From Lactobacillus melliventris (GTDB lineage Bacteria; Bacillota; Bacilli; Lactobacillales; Lactobacillaceae), in contig NZ_JAAEEB010000002.1 in the NCBI RefSeq assembly GCF_013346935.1, positions 1-64,000 on the forward strand: DNA of 64,000 bases. The letters are read 5' to 3'. Of the stretch, positions 46,061 to 55,034 are shown in pieces. The notes under the pieces were generated by a model. It had not been told where the DNA came from. It did no database searches and was given only the letters and a program-made list of their open reading frames with translations. Position 1 is the first letter of the stretch, and every line of letters starts with the position of its first letter. The position numbers and the translations under genes were made by a program.

Positions 46061-46074
46061 TGCTAAAATTAGCA
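46061..46074. promoter_or_regulatory. Putative TetR operator between NMO and tetR
   Basis: TGCTAA-AA-TTAGCA, a perfect inverted repeat about 30 bp upstream of the NMO start. A second dyad GACAAA / TTTGTC with a nine-base spacer lies at 46101-46121, ahead of the regulator gene. Confidence 0.55.
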
Positions 46075-46144
46075 TAACGATTCCTTGGTTAAGGTGTAAT
46101 GACAAATATTTAAATTTTGTCGAGTCAGAAGAAGGCATTACTTA

Positions 46145-46699
46145 ATGGAAAAACAAAATCCCAGTTTAGAGTTACGCCTAAGTAACGCGCTATTTAGCTT
46201 GTTGAATGATAAAGATTATGAACAAATCACAATCACAGATATCACCAAAAAAACTAAAGTGGCCAGAACAACTTTTTACATTTGTTTCGACAATAAAGAT
46301 GAATTGCTGCGTTTTTCTATTAACCGGTATATGATTCCGTTTGTAGCCGGTTTGCGCAACTCACTTGAACTTAAACCTAAAGATAACATGACTAGAACTA
46401 TCGCGGCACTGAGCGACATAGCACCACAAATTAAATTTCTGCCGTTTTTGCTTAGCATCAAAACTGCAACATTTAATCCCAGTCGCGAAATCGAAAATAA
46501 TGTTAAAAAAGAAATCAGGCAGATATTACAAAAGGAAAAAATTGCTCCCGCTATTTTGGAATACTTTGCTAGTCTCTATTTTGTCAGTTTATTAGAAACA
46601 CAAAAATGGTGGGCCAAACATCCCAAGGTTGCTCCCGCTAAAGTCGCTCAACTAATTCACCAAAGCTGCTATCACGGACTTATTTCACTTCTTAATTAA
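46145..46699 (+). CDS. TetR-family transcriptional regulator
   Basis: 184 residues. HTH: YEQITITDITKKTKVARTTFYICFDNKDELL. The C-terminal domain is generic. Divergent from the NMO gene with two dyads between, so local control of NMO and of itself is likely. No clear Shine-Dalgarno; GAAGGCA lies 10 bases upstream. Confidence 0.92.
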   Translation: MEKQNPSLELRLSNALFSLLNDKDYEQITITDITKKTKVARTTFYICFDNKDELLRFSINRYMIPFVAGLRNSLELKPKDNMTRTIAALSDIAPQIKFLPFLLSIKTATFNPSREIENNVKKEIRQILQKEKIAPAILEYFASLYFVSLLETQKWWAKHPKVAPAKVAQLIHQSCYHGLISLLN

Positions 46700-46702
46700 C
46701 AA

Positions 46703-46742
46703 AAAAAGAACCAAGCAGTTTATTAGCTTCTTAGTTCTATTT
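46703..46742 (+). terminator. Terminator after tetR
   Basis: AAGAACCAAG ... CTTCTTAGTTCT followed by ATTTG; imperfect stem. Confidence 0.55.
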
Positions 46743-46842
46743 GTTAATATATAGTAATGCATTGTTGATTAATACACCTTGCAACCAAAATAGTCTGTTC
46801 AGCTTAATCAGTTTTATTACCTCTTATAAATCAAAAGGATAG

Positions 46843-47547
46843 TTACTCTTGATTTAACAAGATATTGCCTGATCGCATTTTCTTAAATGCAATATCAATA
46901 TCATCTGTATCTGCAATGTGTAACATTTCACTGTAGGTACCTTGAAAAACACATTTTTTGTTGCCAACGAATACAATATGCGCCTGTATAGAATCTAATT
47001 TATCCAGCTGGTGTAAAGTCATAATAACTTTTTTCTTTTTCTCAACAACTAAAGATACAATTAAGTCTAGAATTAAATTTTCAATATAACTGTCAATTCC
47101 ACTAAGAGGTTCATCGAATAAATATAATTCTCGCTCCATTATGCTAGTACAATAAACCATAACAGATTGGTATTCCCCACCAGATAAAGACCTTAGTTTA
47201 GTATTTACCAGGCCTTTTATAATCTCATTATAAAAACGAGTTTGCGCATTAGTAATTGTAACAGTATGATCATTCATTGATTTAAAAAAATTTATTACTT
47301 GTTTTACCGTTAGTTCATCAAAGAAAGACATATTTTGAAATTTATAAATAATATTAGGCATAGAAGGAAAAGCTATCATAGCTGTAGCAGGACGATCAAT
47401 AAAGCCGTAAATTAGATTAAGTAAAGTCGTTTTACCAGCACCATTACCGCCAATTATTACATTTAACTGATCGGCAATAAATTTTGCGTTAAAATCGGCA
47501 AAGATTTCTTTATTTTTATAAGAAAAGTTCAAATGCTTAATTTCCAT
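46843..47547 (-). CDS. ABC transporter ATP-binding protein (peptide-linked ABC-2 pair)
   Basis: 234 residues. Walker A IIGGNGAGKTT, signature LSGGEYQSVM, Walker B ELYLFDEPLSGID, switch MTLHQLDKLD. Compact ABC-2 type ATPase without C-terminal extension. Fifteen bases after the permease gene; last gene of a unit that begins with a 39-codon peptide ORF. The substrate is unknown; a peptide is one possibility. Confidence 0.9.
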   Translation of the reverse strand: MEIKHLNFSYKNKEIFADFNAKFIADQLNVIIGGNGAGKTTLLNLIYGFIDRPATAMIAFPSMPNIIYKFQNMSFFDELTVKQVINFFKSMNDHTVTITNAQTRFYNEIIKGLVNTKLRSLSGGEYQSVMVYCTSIMERELYLFDEPLSGIDSYIENLILDLIVSLVVEKKKKVIMTLHQLDKLDSIQAHIVFVGNKKCVFQGTYSEMLHIADTDDIDIAFKKMRSGNILLNQE

Positions 47548-47562
47548 ATTGTCTCCTTACAA

Positions 47563-48321
47563 CTATTTTTCAAAAACTGTAGAAATATTTTGTTTCGCAA
47601 TAAAAATCATCCCAAATACGACATAAATTAGAATAACGATCAACAAATTAACAAGAGTAGCCCAATTTACTCTAGAAAACATCATTTGCATTATTACTTC
47701 ATACCCCTTCATTAGGTATTTAACAGGTGTACATAGCAATAACAAATTTAATATTTTGTTTTTTGCTTCAACAGCTGACACCATGAATGAGGCTAAAATA
47801 ATCAATGTAATAACAATATTGTAAGTTTGCAACTTTAATTTTGTTGTTAACAAAAAATACAAGCCCATAGTTAAAGGCAAAACTAACACAGTCGCAGCTA
47901 TGATAGTAGTTAACAGTAAATAACCCAGATAAGCAAAAGACTTAAACATTAGTGCGGTAATTAAGTTAAATAGAAATAATTCTATTATTAAAAACGTCCA
48001 TTGCGATAAAAATTGACTAATCAATACTAGATATTTTGAATTGGTTACCATGTAAATAACTTTATAATAGCCATAGTCACGATACTCAACCATTGCCAGA
48101 ATCACTGAGTTTAGAACAGTTGTTAAAGCAATATAGGCAAAATAGTATGCACTGCCGCTAATTAATTTACTCTTACTGACAGTATAGTTATTAATCAAGA
48201 CCGGAGCGTTAGATATAGCAAAATATATAACTGGGAAGACAATGTTAAACATTAGTGCAATTTTGTTGCTAAAAGCATTAATAAGGAAAATCTTGTAGAG
48301 CGCATAAAACTTTTTTTTCAT
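47563..48321 (-). CDS. ABC-2 type permease
   Basis: 252 residues from ATG 48321 (GGAGATTTCTAT upstream; the longer frame to 48351 overlaps the RBS). Six membrane helices, Lys-rich N-terminus, no large loop. Partner of the ATPase at 46843. Relatives include bacteriocin-immunity and drug-efflux permeases, but none can be named. Confidence 0.85.
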   Translation of the reverse strand: MKKKFYALYKIFLINAFSNKIALMFNIVFPVIYFAISNAPVLINNYTVSKSKLISGSAYYFAYIALTTVLNSVILAMVEYRDYGYYKVIYMVTNSKYLVLISQFLSQWTFLIIELFLFNLITALMFKSFAYLGYLLLTTIIAATVLVLPLTMGLYFLLTTKLKLQTYNIVITLIILASFMVSAVEAKNKILNLLLLCTPVKYLMKGYEVIMQMMFSRVNWATLVNLLIVILIYVVFGMIFIAKQNISTVFEK

Positions 48322-48344
48322 ATAGAAATCTCCGTGAATATTAC

Positions 48345-48464
48345 CTAACATTTTTGAAATAGTCTAAACTTATCGCCTAAAAGATGTAATCCAAATTCAG
48401 CTAGTTTCAATTTCAAATAGATTCTCAGCTTAGCAGCAACAGTCAGTTTACTAATAGTCTTCAT
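48345..48464 (-). CDS. Candidate 39-residue cationic peptide upstream of the ABC-2 pair
   Basis: Forty codons, ATG 48464 to TAG 48345, ending 23 bases before the permease start. Sequence begins MKTISKLTVAAKLRIYLK and ends RLFQKC; nine Lys/Arg against two acidic residues, no long hydrophobic signal core, one Cys at the very end. A consensus promoter (48483-48511) would start transcription only ~12 nt before the ATG, and there is no clear Shine-Dalgarno, so it would be nearly leaderless. It may be a leaderless bacteriocin-like or signalling peptide, a leader peptide for the transporter, or chance. It is hidden from standard gene calling by its size. Confidence 0.4.
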   Translation of the reverse strand: MKTISKLTVAAKLRIYLKLKLAEFGLHLLGDKFRLFQKC

Positions 48465-48482
48465 TGTACGATAATTATGAAA

Positions 48483-48511
48483 ATTATATGTTATTTTTAT
48501 ATGCCAGTCAA
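48483..48511 (-). promoter_or_regulatory. Promoter of the peptide/ABC-2 unit
   Basis: Minus strand TTGACT (48511-48506), 17-bp spacer, TATAAT (48488-48483). Start site expected near 48476. Confidence 0.75.
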
Positions 48512-48650
48512 TTAAATTTCATAATTTTATTACTTGAAGTTATAAACATACTCCTTTTAGTCTTCCTAGATTATTTGATATTGCAGTTGCTATTACACAA
48601 ATTAAATTTTACTACAAAGGCTGCTAAATTAACTTGTAGCTTTTCGCCAA

Positions 48651-48689
48651 AACAAAAAGAACAAGCGGTTAATGCGCCACTTGTCCTTA
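48651..48689 (-). terminator. Terminator after the DUF2087 gene
   Basis: Minus strand GGACAAGTGG / CCGCTTGTTC followed by TTTTTGTTTTGG. Confidence 0.85.
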
Positions 48690-48707
48690 ATTATATTAAA
48701 TTAAATC

Positions 48708-48986
48708 CTAATCCTTTACCCCAATTTCTTCATTCAACCAGTAAGTTCTACCATCATCCGTTCTGTTTAAAAGATGATTTTCAATTAGGTCTCGTCTTCT
48801 AGTAACATAGTCTGACACAAAGTGCATTAAAATCAGGTTCACTTCCTGCTCAGAATATTTTTTAGCTGGTTCAAATTTAGTTGCCAAATATTGTAAAATC
48901 AACAGCCGATTTTTAGCCTTACCAGGCCATACTTTAACAACTCCATCATCATCAATATAGCGCATTAATACTTCTTTATTCTTCAT
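48708..48986 (-). CDS. DUF2087-domain protein
   Basis: 92 residues from ATG 48986 (GGAGAAA upstream), or 95 from 48995; start unresolved. RYIDDDGVVKVWPGKAKNRLLILQYLATKF, YSEQEVNLILMHF, RRDLIENHLLNRTDDGRTYW are the DUF2087 hallmarks, a wHTH-like domain often fused to or near ArsR-type regulators. It overlaps the end of the ABC exporter gene by a few bases, so the two are translationally coupled. Function unknown, possibly regulatory. Confidence 0.82.
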   Translation of the reverse strand: MKNKEVLMRYIDDDGVVKVWPGKAKNRLLILQYLATKFEPAKKYSEQEVNLILMHFVSDYVTRRRDLIENHLLNRTDDGRTYWLNEEIGVKD

Positions 48987-50574
48987 TTTCTCCATTTAAA
49001 TTAATTATTCGATCAAACAATGATTTTTCAGTAGCAGAAATTTTATGAGCCACTTCAATTACTGCCAAATTAGGCTTTTTTAATAACGTTTTATGAATTG
49101 CAAGTGACAGTTCCGGATCAAGGGCACTAGTAGCCTCATCTGCCAGCAATACTGGCCGTTCAGAGAGAAAAGCACGTGCAATTTCAATTCTTTGGATTTG
49201 TCCTCCGGATAAATTTGCCCCCTTTTCACCAACTTGATAGTCCCAGCCTTTTTCATCTATGAGCTCTGTTAGTCCCGCCGCTTCGACTGCTTTAGCCAAA
49301 CTTGCTGGGGAAACCTTTCGACCTAATAAAATATTAAATTTGATTGTATCATCAAAGATAAATGGCTTTTGGTTGACGTAACTAAAATTATCGTGAGCTT
49401 CAGCCCAATTACCGGTAACATCTTTATCATCAATAAAGACATGCCCCTCGCTTGGCTTAATTTTACCCAACATTAAGTTTAACAGTGTAGTTTTACCCCA
49501 GCCACTAGGTGCCATGAGTAAAATTTTTTCGTTAGGTGCTACCGTCAAGTTAAGATGAGCAAAAATCTTTCTTCCACCTTGACTATAAGTGGCATCTTCA
49601 ACTTTCAAGCCAGTAAATTGACCAGTTTTCGCACTTTTAATACTGTCAGCTGAAAAAGACAGAGCCTGCTCTACTTTATTCCACATTGGTTTAGTAGACT
49701 TAATAGCATTTAATTGTTCAAAAATATTAACTATCGGGTTAATAAATTCATTAGATAGTTGCACTATCATAATTAAAGTACCAACACCAATTTGACCTTG
49801 CAACATTAAGATAGCACCTACTAAAAATGGTAGTATAAAGCTGAAAATATCTGCGAAAGCCACAATGACTTCTCCCGCTGCAGCTTGTGTGAAGTTTAAG
49901 TTCTTCAATGCCTCTTCCATTCTTTTGGCACTGTTAACGACTTTACTAATAGTCGAACTTTGAGCATCATACAATCCAACAGTTTGCGCTCCGTTTAGCC
50001 CGTCATTCACACTCTGGGTATACGAAACATTATTTGTCTCCCAGACTTTTGCTTTGGCTTGAATAGTTTTGGTAAATGCCCTTTGCACTAGTCCGGGAAT
50101 TAAAGTAGTTACCATAAAAATTAATGTTAAAATCCAAGAATTGATTAAACCAACCACAACTGACAGTAGAAAAGAAGCTAATTCTGCAATGATCATTAGT
50201 TCATTTGTAGTCTTAGACGTTTCAATTTGTTTCAGATCGTTGGTCATCAGGCTTAAGCCGTCCTTTTGTGAATCACTGCGTTGTTCAATCAGATAGCTCA
50301 TCGTTTTCTCTTTAAGATAAACATTGACATCTTGAATAATAGAACACTTGATATAGCGGTATACAAAATTAGACAACATAATAATTAAGATTGTTGCAGC
50401 ACCAATGCCGGCAATTTTAATTAAATTACTACTGTCGCCTTGACGATATTGCGCTGCATTTAACATGATCTTGGTGACATAAGCAATCACAACATTGCCA
50501 AACGCACTGACTATTGCTAAAAGTGTGTATGCACCTAATTTCCATTTAGGCGCAAATTTTAATGAAGATTGCAT
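48976..50574 (-). CDS. ABC exporter with fused transmembrane and ATPase domains
   Basis: 532 residues. Six-helix exporter domain (1-300), then ATPase: Walker A MAPSGWGKTT, Q-loop NQKPFIFDD, signature LSGGQIQRIEIAR, Walker B PVLLADEATSALD, His in VAHKIS. No peptidase domain, so it is not a classic double-glycine bacteriocin exporter. RBS AAAGGAG. Divergent from the rgg gene with an operator between, hence probably under Rgg control. Could export the Rgg-cognate signal or another peptide. Confidence 0.92.
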   Translation of the reverse strand: MQSSLKFAPKWKLGAYTLLAIVSAFGNVVIAYVTKIMLNAAQYRQGDSSNLIKIAGIGAATILIIMLSNFVYRYIKCSIIQDVNVYLKEKTMSYLIEQRSDSQKDGLSLMTNDLKQIETSKTTNELMIIAELASFLLSVVVGLINSWILTLIFMVTTLIPGLVQRAFTKTIQAKAKVWETNNVSYTQSVNDGLNGAQTVGLYDAQSSTISKVVNSAKRMEEALKNLNFTQAAAGEVIVAFADIFSFILPFLVGAILMLQGQIGVGTLIMIVQLSNEFINPIVNIFEQLNAIKSTKPMWNKVEQALSFSADSIKSAKTGQFTGLKVEDATYSQGGRKIFAHLNLTVAPNEKILLMAPSGWGKTTLLNLMLGKIKPSEGHVFIDDKDVTGNWAEAHDNFSYVNQKPFIFDDTIKFNILLGRKVSPASLAKAVEAAGLTELIDEKGWDYQVGEKGANLSGGQIQRIEIARAFLSERPVLLADEATSALDPELSLAIHKTLLKKPNLAVIEVAHKISATEKSLFDRIINLNGENEE

Positions 50575-50662
50575 TTTGCTACTCCTTTTTCATTATTAAA
50601 AACGATTGTAATGTTTTAAATTAAGCATATTAAAGCATGAATTATTTTTGAGATTTTTTTAC

Positions 50663-50678
50663 TTCTCATATATGAGAA
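50663..50678. promoter_or_regulatory. Palindromic operator between the exporter and rgg
   Basis: Perfect 16-bp palindrome TTCTCATATATGAGAA. It covers the -35 position for an extended -10 (TGC then CATAAT, 50684-50692) that serves rgg, and may also govern the divergent exporter. Confidence 0.65.
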
Positions 50679-50715
50679 AAAAGTGCCATAATATCTTAAA
50701 AAGGACAAAAACATC

Positions 50716-51561
50716 ATGCAATCTGGAAATGAATTTAAACAATTAAGAAGAAAACAGCATATTACGCTTAAAGAAGCAGCTAAAGGTATTTGTTCCATTC
50801 AAATGCTTTCTCGCTGGGAAAATAATCAAGGCCATATGGACTTTAACCGGGTATTAAAACTATGCGAAAGAATCAGTTTATCAGCAACTGAATATATTGC
50901 GCTTGCCAAACTAGACCCGCAGGATCATATTGCACTTATTTTAGAAGAATCTTGGAGCAACCACGATAAAGACTATTTGGAAAAACTGGCTCAAGCGGCA
51001 TTAAATAAATACAAGTTAAGCCAAGATCCTTTTGATCTCGATTATGCAGCAATTGCCTGCAGTTTGTATTACAAAACTTCACAGCACAATATTTTTCCTA
51101 TAGCCCAGCAAAATGAATTAAACCAGCAATTAAGTAAAATAACTGTTTGGGGTCATGAATTTCTCTCACTGTTTGCCAATGTTATCCCTATTATTAGTCC
51201 CAGAATCATTTACCAAATTTCTGTTCAGGTTATCAATAATATTTCTTTTATTAGAAAAGCAGGAGAAGGTACATTTCATTTTGGTATAGCAGCACTATTT
51301 GAAGGTGTAATCGGCTTAATTACAAATAATCAGTTTAAATTTGCAGATAAACTGCTCACACAAATAAATCAGATTGACTTACCAGATAACGAAATGTTGC
51401 TAATTGTTGGACGCAAATTTTTAAATGCAATTCTCACCTTTCACAATACTGCCAATGATGATCTAGCTGTTTCAATTATTCATTTTTTAACCAGTATGAA
51501 CATGCAAACTACGGCTACTTACTTTTTACAAATATTAAATCGGGTTAAAGCTCTAAACTAA
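50716..51561 (+). CDS. Rgg/MutR-family transcriptional regulator
   Basis: 281 residues. N-terminal HTH (FKQLRRKQHITLKEAAKGI, SIQMLSRWENNQGHMDF) with the Rgg-typical SxxxLSRWE-like helix, then a helical repeat domain that binds peptide pheromones in streptococci. No short-hydrophobic-peptide gene is obvious next to it; the candidate 39-residue ORF at 48345 is 2.2 kb away. Its stop overlaps the convergent ATPase stop by four bases. Confidence 0.88.
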   Translation: MQSGNEFKQLRRKQHITLKEAAKGICSIQMLSRWENNQGHMDFNRVLKLCERISLSATEYIALAKLDPQDHIALILEESWSNHDKDYLEKLAQAALNKYKLSQDPFDLDYAAIACSLYYKTSQHNIFPIAQQNELNQQLSKITVWGHEFLSLFANVIPIISPRIIYQISVQVINNISFIRKAGEGTFHFGIAALFEGVIGLITNNQFKFADKLLTQINQIDLPDNEMLLIVGRKFLNAILTFHNTANDDLAVSIIHFLTSMNMQTTATYFLQILNRVKALN

Positions 51562-52427
51562 TTATAAAATTTGTTAAATAAGTCTTCGATATCAATTCTT
51601 TCAACCGAGTACTGAATATCGGCTTGCACTAGGTTTGCTAGCAGCTGAGTCAGCTTATCTGGGGTAATTTCTGCCAAAGGAACCAGTAGCAGATTATTGG
51701 GCAGAGTCTCATAATGATAATCAGATAGCAGCTTAGTAGCTTCAGGACTAGACTGCATTTTTAAATAACGCTTTTTTTGCTTTTTATTGTCTAAATCTTC
51801 AATGATATGTCCCTTACCCATAAATAAGACTCTATCAGCATACTGCTGCAAGTTGGACAAAAGGTGTGAGGCCATAATGATCAGCTTCTTTTCTTCTTTT
51901 AATTTAAGAAGTATTTGTGAAATTAAAGCCACATTCTGAGGGTCGAGTCCATTCATTACCTCATCTAAAAGCATTACTGGAGAATCAGCTGCTACTACCA
52001 TGGCAAAGCAAAGTCTCTGTTTCATTCCCAAAGAATATGTCTGCACTTTCCGATCAACATAACTTTTCATTTGCAAGTCAGCGATAATTTGATCAACAGG
52101 TTTAGCAGAATTGTGCCAAAGATCAGCATATAAATTAAGATGATCCCGCCCCGTCATGAAAGGAAATAAATCGCTTTGCTCGGGAAAAGAGCAGATTTGC
52201 TGGTGCAATTTTATCGTATCTTTTTGACTTTGATAACGTGTACCTTCATACTCAACAAACCCTTTTTGCGGTGTTAAATTATGCAAAATAACATTAATCA
52301 GAGTTGACTTACCTGTTCCATTAGGAGCAACCAAGCCAACTATTTCACCTTGTTTAAATTTGAGGTTAATGTCATCTAAAACAACATTTTTCCCAAAAGC
52401 CAATCTGACATCTTTTAGTTCTAACAT
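51558..52427 (-). CDS. ABC transporter ATP-binding protein
   Basis: 289 residues from ATG 52427 (GGGGTGA six bases upstream). Walker A GLVAPNGTGKST, signature YSLGMKQRLCF, Walker B VMLLDEVMNGLD (Glu-Val rather than Glu-Pro), switch MASHLLSNL. The C-terminal extension carries a short KKQKKRYLKM stretch. Starts one base after the upstream permease stop. Last gene of a three-gene export operon. Confidence 0.9.
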   Translation of the reverse strand: MLELKDVRLAFGKNVVLDDINLKFKQGEIVGLVAPNGTGKSTLINVILHNLTPQKGFVEYEGTRYQSQKDTIKLHQQICSFPEQSDLFPFMTGRDHLNLYADLWHNSAKPVDQIIADLQMKSYVDRKVQTYSLGMKQRLCFAMVVAADSPVMLLDEVMNGLDPQNVALISQILLKLKEEKKLIIMASHLLSNLQQYADRVLFMGKGHIIEDLDNKKQKKRYLKMQSSPEATKLLSDYHYETLPNNLLLVPLAEITPDKLTQLLANLVQADIQYSVERIDIEDLFNKFYN

Positions 52428-52428
52428 T

Positions 52429-53691
52429 TTAATCACCCCGCCTAACTAAAGGAATACTTTTAATTTGGGTAAACAGAAACAGTAATATTTCAATGGCAAG
52501 CATAGCTATAAGTAGTGGCCCTAGTCCTGAGTTAAAGCCCCAACCAGGAGTATCCATTAAATAAGCTAAATTGCCTGTAGTGCTGTCACCAATTGAAAAA
52601 TAAGTCATGGGCAGCTTCTCCAACACCGGATGAACAAAGCCCATTCCGAATGAGAAGTACAGTACTTTGGCACTGATGGCAAACAGACTACTGAGCATCC
52701 CTGCCACATATTCATTACGTAGAGTCAAAGACAGCAAAATTGTGAGCCTGATAAAAATAAAGGAAACAATGATTGCAAAAATAATGAATTGCAAATAATA
52801 CATACCCAGCGTTTCCGTTTTAAAGATAAGTTTGAAGTCAATCCGCCCTAAATAGGCGACTGTATTCAATTTTAATGACCCCATACCATATTTAGGTGCG
52901 ATACAGAGAAGAGCTATTACACTAGCTACAATAAAATCTAGTAGCACTCCTACTTCGACAACCCCTGTTTTAAGCCAGAGAATGGTTCGTTTACTTAAGG
53001 GAATATTTTCCAGTACCGTATAATATTTCCGGTCATTAGTCACAATATCAGCTGTAAAGAAGCAAACTATTACTACTAATATTAGAACTGTCCAGCCAGA
53101 AAGCGAATTTTGCATTACCTGCAAAGCCGTGCGCTCTTCTAGAATATTTTTATTCAGCGGCGTTTGCCTGTTCTTTTTACCAGCTAAAAGTGCATTGTAT
53201 AAATGACGCGTGCGTTGATAACCAAAATGCCCATCCTGCTGGTAATTATTACTTTTATTATAAGCAGCTGGATACAAGAAATTTTGGTTTCCTTCTATAT
53301 GAATCAGATTATCAATATATTGATAACGTTTGCTAGCATACTTAGTATATGTTTGCAAATCATTTTTCTTTAAAGCCCTTAAAAGCTGTTTATCGTATGC
53401 TAAAACTTTGGGATATGTACCAACTGCATCTATCGCACCCTTACTGGGAAAATAAAAATAACCCGGTTTATTGGAATAAGCTATCTCTTGCCGTGCTACT
53501 TTGAGAAAAGCTGTGTCCTCAATATATTCTTTTTGAATTGGTTTAGCATCGACTTGCTCAATTACTTCATGATTGGGCACACTGACCAAACCAAAATAAA
53601 GAGACATAATAATGGTAGCAATAAATAGACCAATATTTTTAGGATTGAGCAAAAATGCCTTTAATTGGAAAAGAAAATAGCGCCATCTCAT
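52429..53691 (-). CDS. ABC-2 type permease with large extracytoplasmic loop
   Basis: 420 residues. One N-terminal helix (about 18-36), then an extracytoplasmic region of ~150 residues, then five further helices. Overlaps the preceding permease gene by four bases. Paired with 53688 as a heterodimeric membrane part. Such loops are seen in exporters handling peptides or antibiotics; none identified here. Confidence 0.85.
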   Translation of the reverse strand: MRWRYFLFQLKAFLLNPKNIGLFIATIIMSLYFGLVSVPNHEVIEQVDAKPIQKEYIEDTAFLKVARQEIAYSNKPGYFYFPSKGAIDAVGTYPKVLAYDKQLLRALKKNDLQTYTKYASKRYQYIDNLIHIEGNQNFLYPAAYNKSNNYQQDGHFGYQRTRHLYNALLAGKKNRQTPLNKNILEERTALQVMQNSLSGWTVLILVVIVCFFTADIVTNDRKYYTVLENIPLSKRTILWLKTGVVEVGVLLDFIVASVIALLCIAPKYGMGSLKLNTVAYLGRIDFKLIFKTETLGMYYLQFIIFAIIVSFIFIRLTILLSLTLRNEYVAGMLSSLFAISAKVLYFSFGMGFVHPVLEKLPMTYFSIGDSTTGNLAYLMDTPGWGFNSGLGPLLIAMLAIEILLFLFTQIKSIPLVRRGD

Positions 53692-54806
53692 CGTGCAGCC
53701 CCCTTTTTATTAACCAAATACCTAAACCAAACTACACAGACAAGTGACCAAATTAGCAATATTACTGCTGCGGTGGCAAAATTTAGTCCTGAAAATCCAG
53801 TTTTACTTGCCACAGTGCCGTTAAGCACATCATTAACGTTTAAGTATACAGACGGTAGCCAAGTAATGGCTTTAAGCAACTTGCTCGGTAAATAAGATAA
53901 AACATAAAGAGCAATGCCAATAAAGGTACTTAAATAAACATTTTTGGTTAGTTGGTTAAGAAGCAGGGTCAGACTGGTCACAAAGACCACTAAGACCGCT
54001 GTATAGAACAAAAAAATTAAGCAATCCAGCCATATAGGAATTGCCCTAATTTTATTAAAATAAAAAACATTAGGATAATTCAAACTGCGAAAGCCGTTAA
54101 GAAGGCCGGCAAACAGATATGCGCCAATTAAACCAATAATTAATGGTATTAAAGTTAAAACCAGATTAATCATTGTTTTACCTTTTACTTCATCTTCTAC
54201 GCGATACGGAATGTTACGTAAAACCGTTTCATGATCTAATTTAACCATCCACACATCATTAGCAATAAGCAAGATATAAAAGAAGATCAGGACAGCTATG
54301 AAGTTCACAATATAAATTAAATAAGTTACGGATACTTTTGAGCTCATTGCAGGTGGTATATGATGCCGGTAAAGATATTTATATGTAACCAGTCTCTGAT
54401 GCAGTTGGTATTTAGGGGGGACATTTAAGGTGCTGGCACCTAAATAATTATTTTGATAACCATCAAGCATAGTTTGAAATAAGTTAAGTGAACTCTCTAA
54501 ATATGTTTGTGGTGACTCTAAAACTTCACCATTTTGCAGGCTGGCAATACAACCTTCCTGGGCGTTTAAATTGTCATAAGTTTGCTTATATTTTTGCTTA
54601 CGTAATAAGTTACCGTTAAAATAGCTGATATTAATTTCCAGTGAGTCATAGTATGACTGCCACTGACGGTAATTGTCGCCCAGATTCTGATTTCCAACTA
54701 ATAAAACGAAGAAAACCATGAACACAATTAAGGCTCCCATTAGCAGAATGTTTTTCTTGGATTTGCGTGCGATATTGAAATTGGCTTTAAAATATGTGCT
54801 CTTCAT
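53688..54806 (-). CDS. ABC-2 type permease with large extracytoplasmic loop
   Basis: 372 residues; same plan as the next gene: helix near residues 18-40, ~115-residue outer loop, five more helices, basic C-terminus (NKKGAAR). First gene of the operon. Similarity to 52429 is mainly architectural. Confidence 0.85.
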   Translation of the reverse strand: MKSTYFKANFNIARKSKKNILLMGALIVFMVFFVLLVGNQNLGDNYRQWQSYYDSLEINISYFNGNLLRKQKYKQTYDNLNAQEGCIASLQNGEVLESPQTYLESSLNLFQTMLDGYQNNYLGASTLNVPPKYQLHQRLVTYKYLYRHHIPPAMSSKVSVTYLIYIVNFIAVLIFFYILLIANDVWMVKLDHETVLRNIPYRVEDEVKGKTMINLVLTLIPLIIGLIGAYLFAGLLNGFRSLNYPNVFYFNKIRAIPIWLDCLIFLFYTAVLVVFVTSLTLLLNQLTKNVYLSTFIGIALYVLSYLPSKLLKAITWLPSVYLNVNDVLNGTVASKTGFSGLNFATAAVILLIWSLVCVVWFRYLVNKKGAAR

Positions 54807-54960
54807 GAATAATAATACCTGACTTTATGAAACTCACTAGAAACCGGTAAAAGTAATTAATAATGATTTTATCATATTTTAATCAAATTTATTATGGCTT
54901 CTAAAGGATAGTGGCTAAATTAAAACAAAAACTAATCTCGTCTTTAATTTAAATCAAGTA

Positions 54961-55008
54961 AAAAAAGCCGCTGAACTAACGTTTTAAGACGTAATCCAGC
55001 AGCTTTTT
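54961..55008. terminator. Terminator after the exported DUF4874/DUF4832 gene
   Basis: AAAAAAGCCGCTG ... CAGCAGCTTTTT with inner ACGT pairing; A-rich and T-rich ends suit both strands. Confidence 0.75.
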
Positions 55009-55034
55009 AATGTTCAATTATAGTAATACGATAT

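Noticed and set aside
48464-48802. 112-codon plus-strand hydrophobic frame
   Set aside because: Antisense to the promoter, terminator and DUF2087 gene, with no RBS.
48976-50574. Double-glycine bacteriocin exporter
   Set aside because: There is no N-terminal C39 peptidase domain and no GG-leader peptide nearby.
50616-50798. Hydrophobic 60-codon minus-strand frame considered as an Rgg signal peptide
   Set aside because: Its first half is antisense to rgg and it runs through the operator; no RBS.
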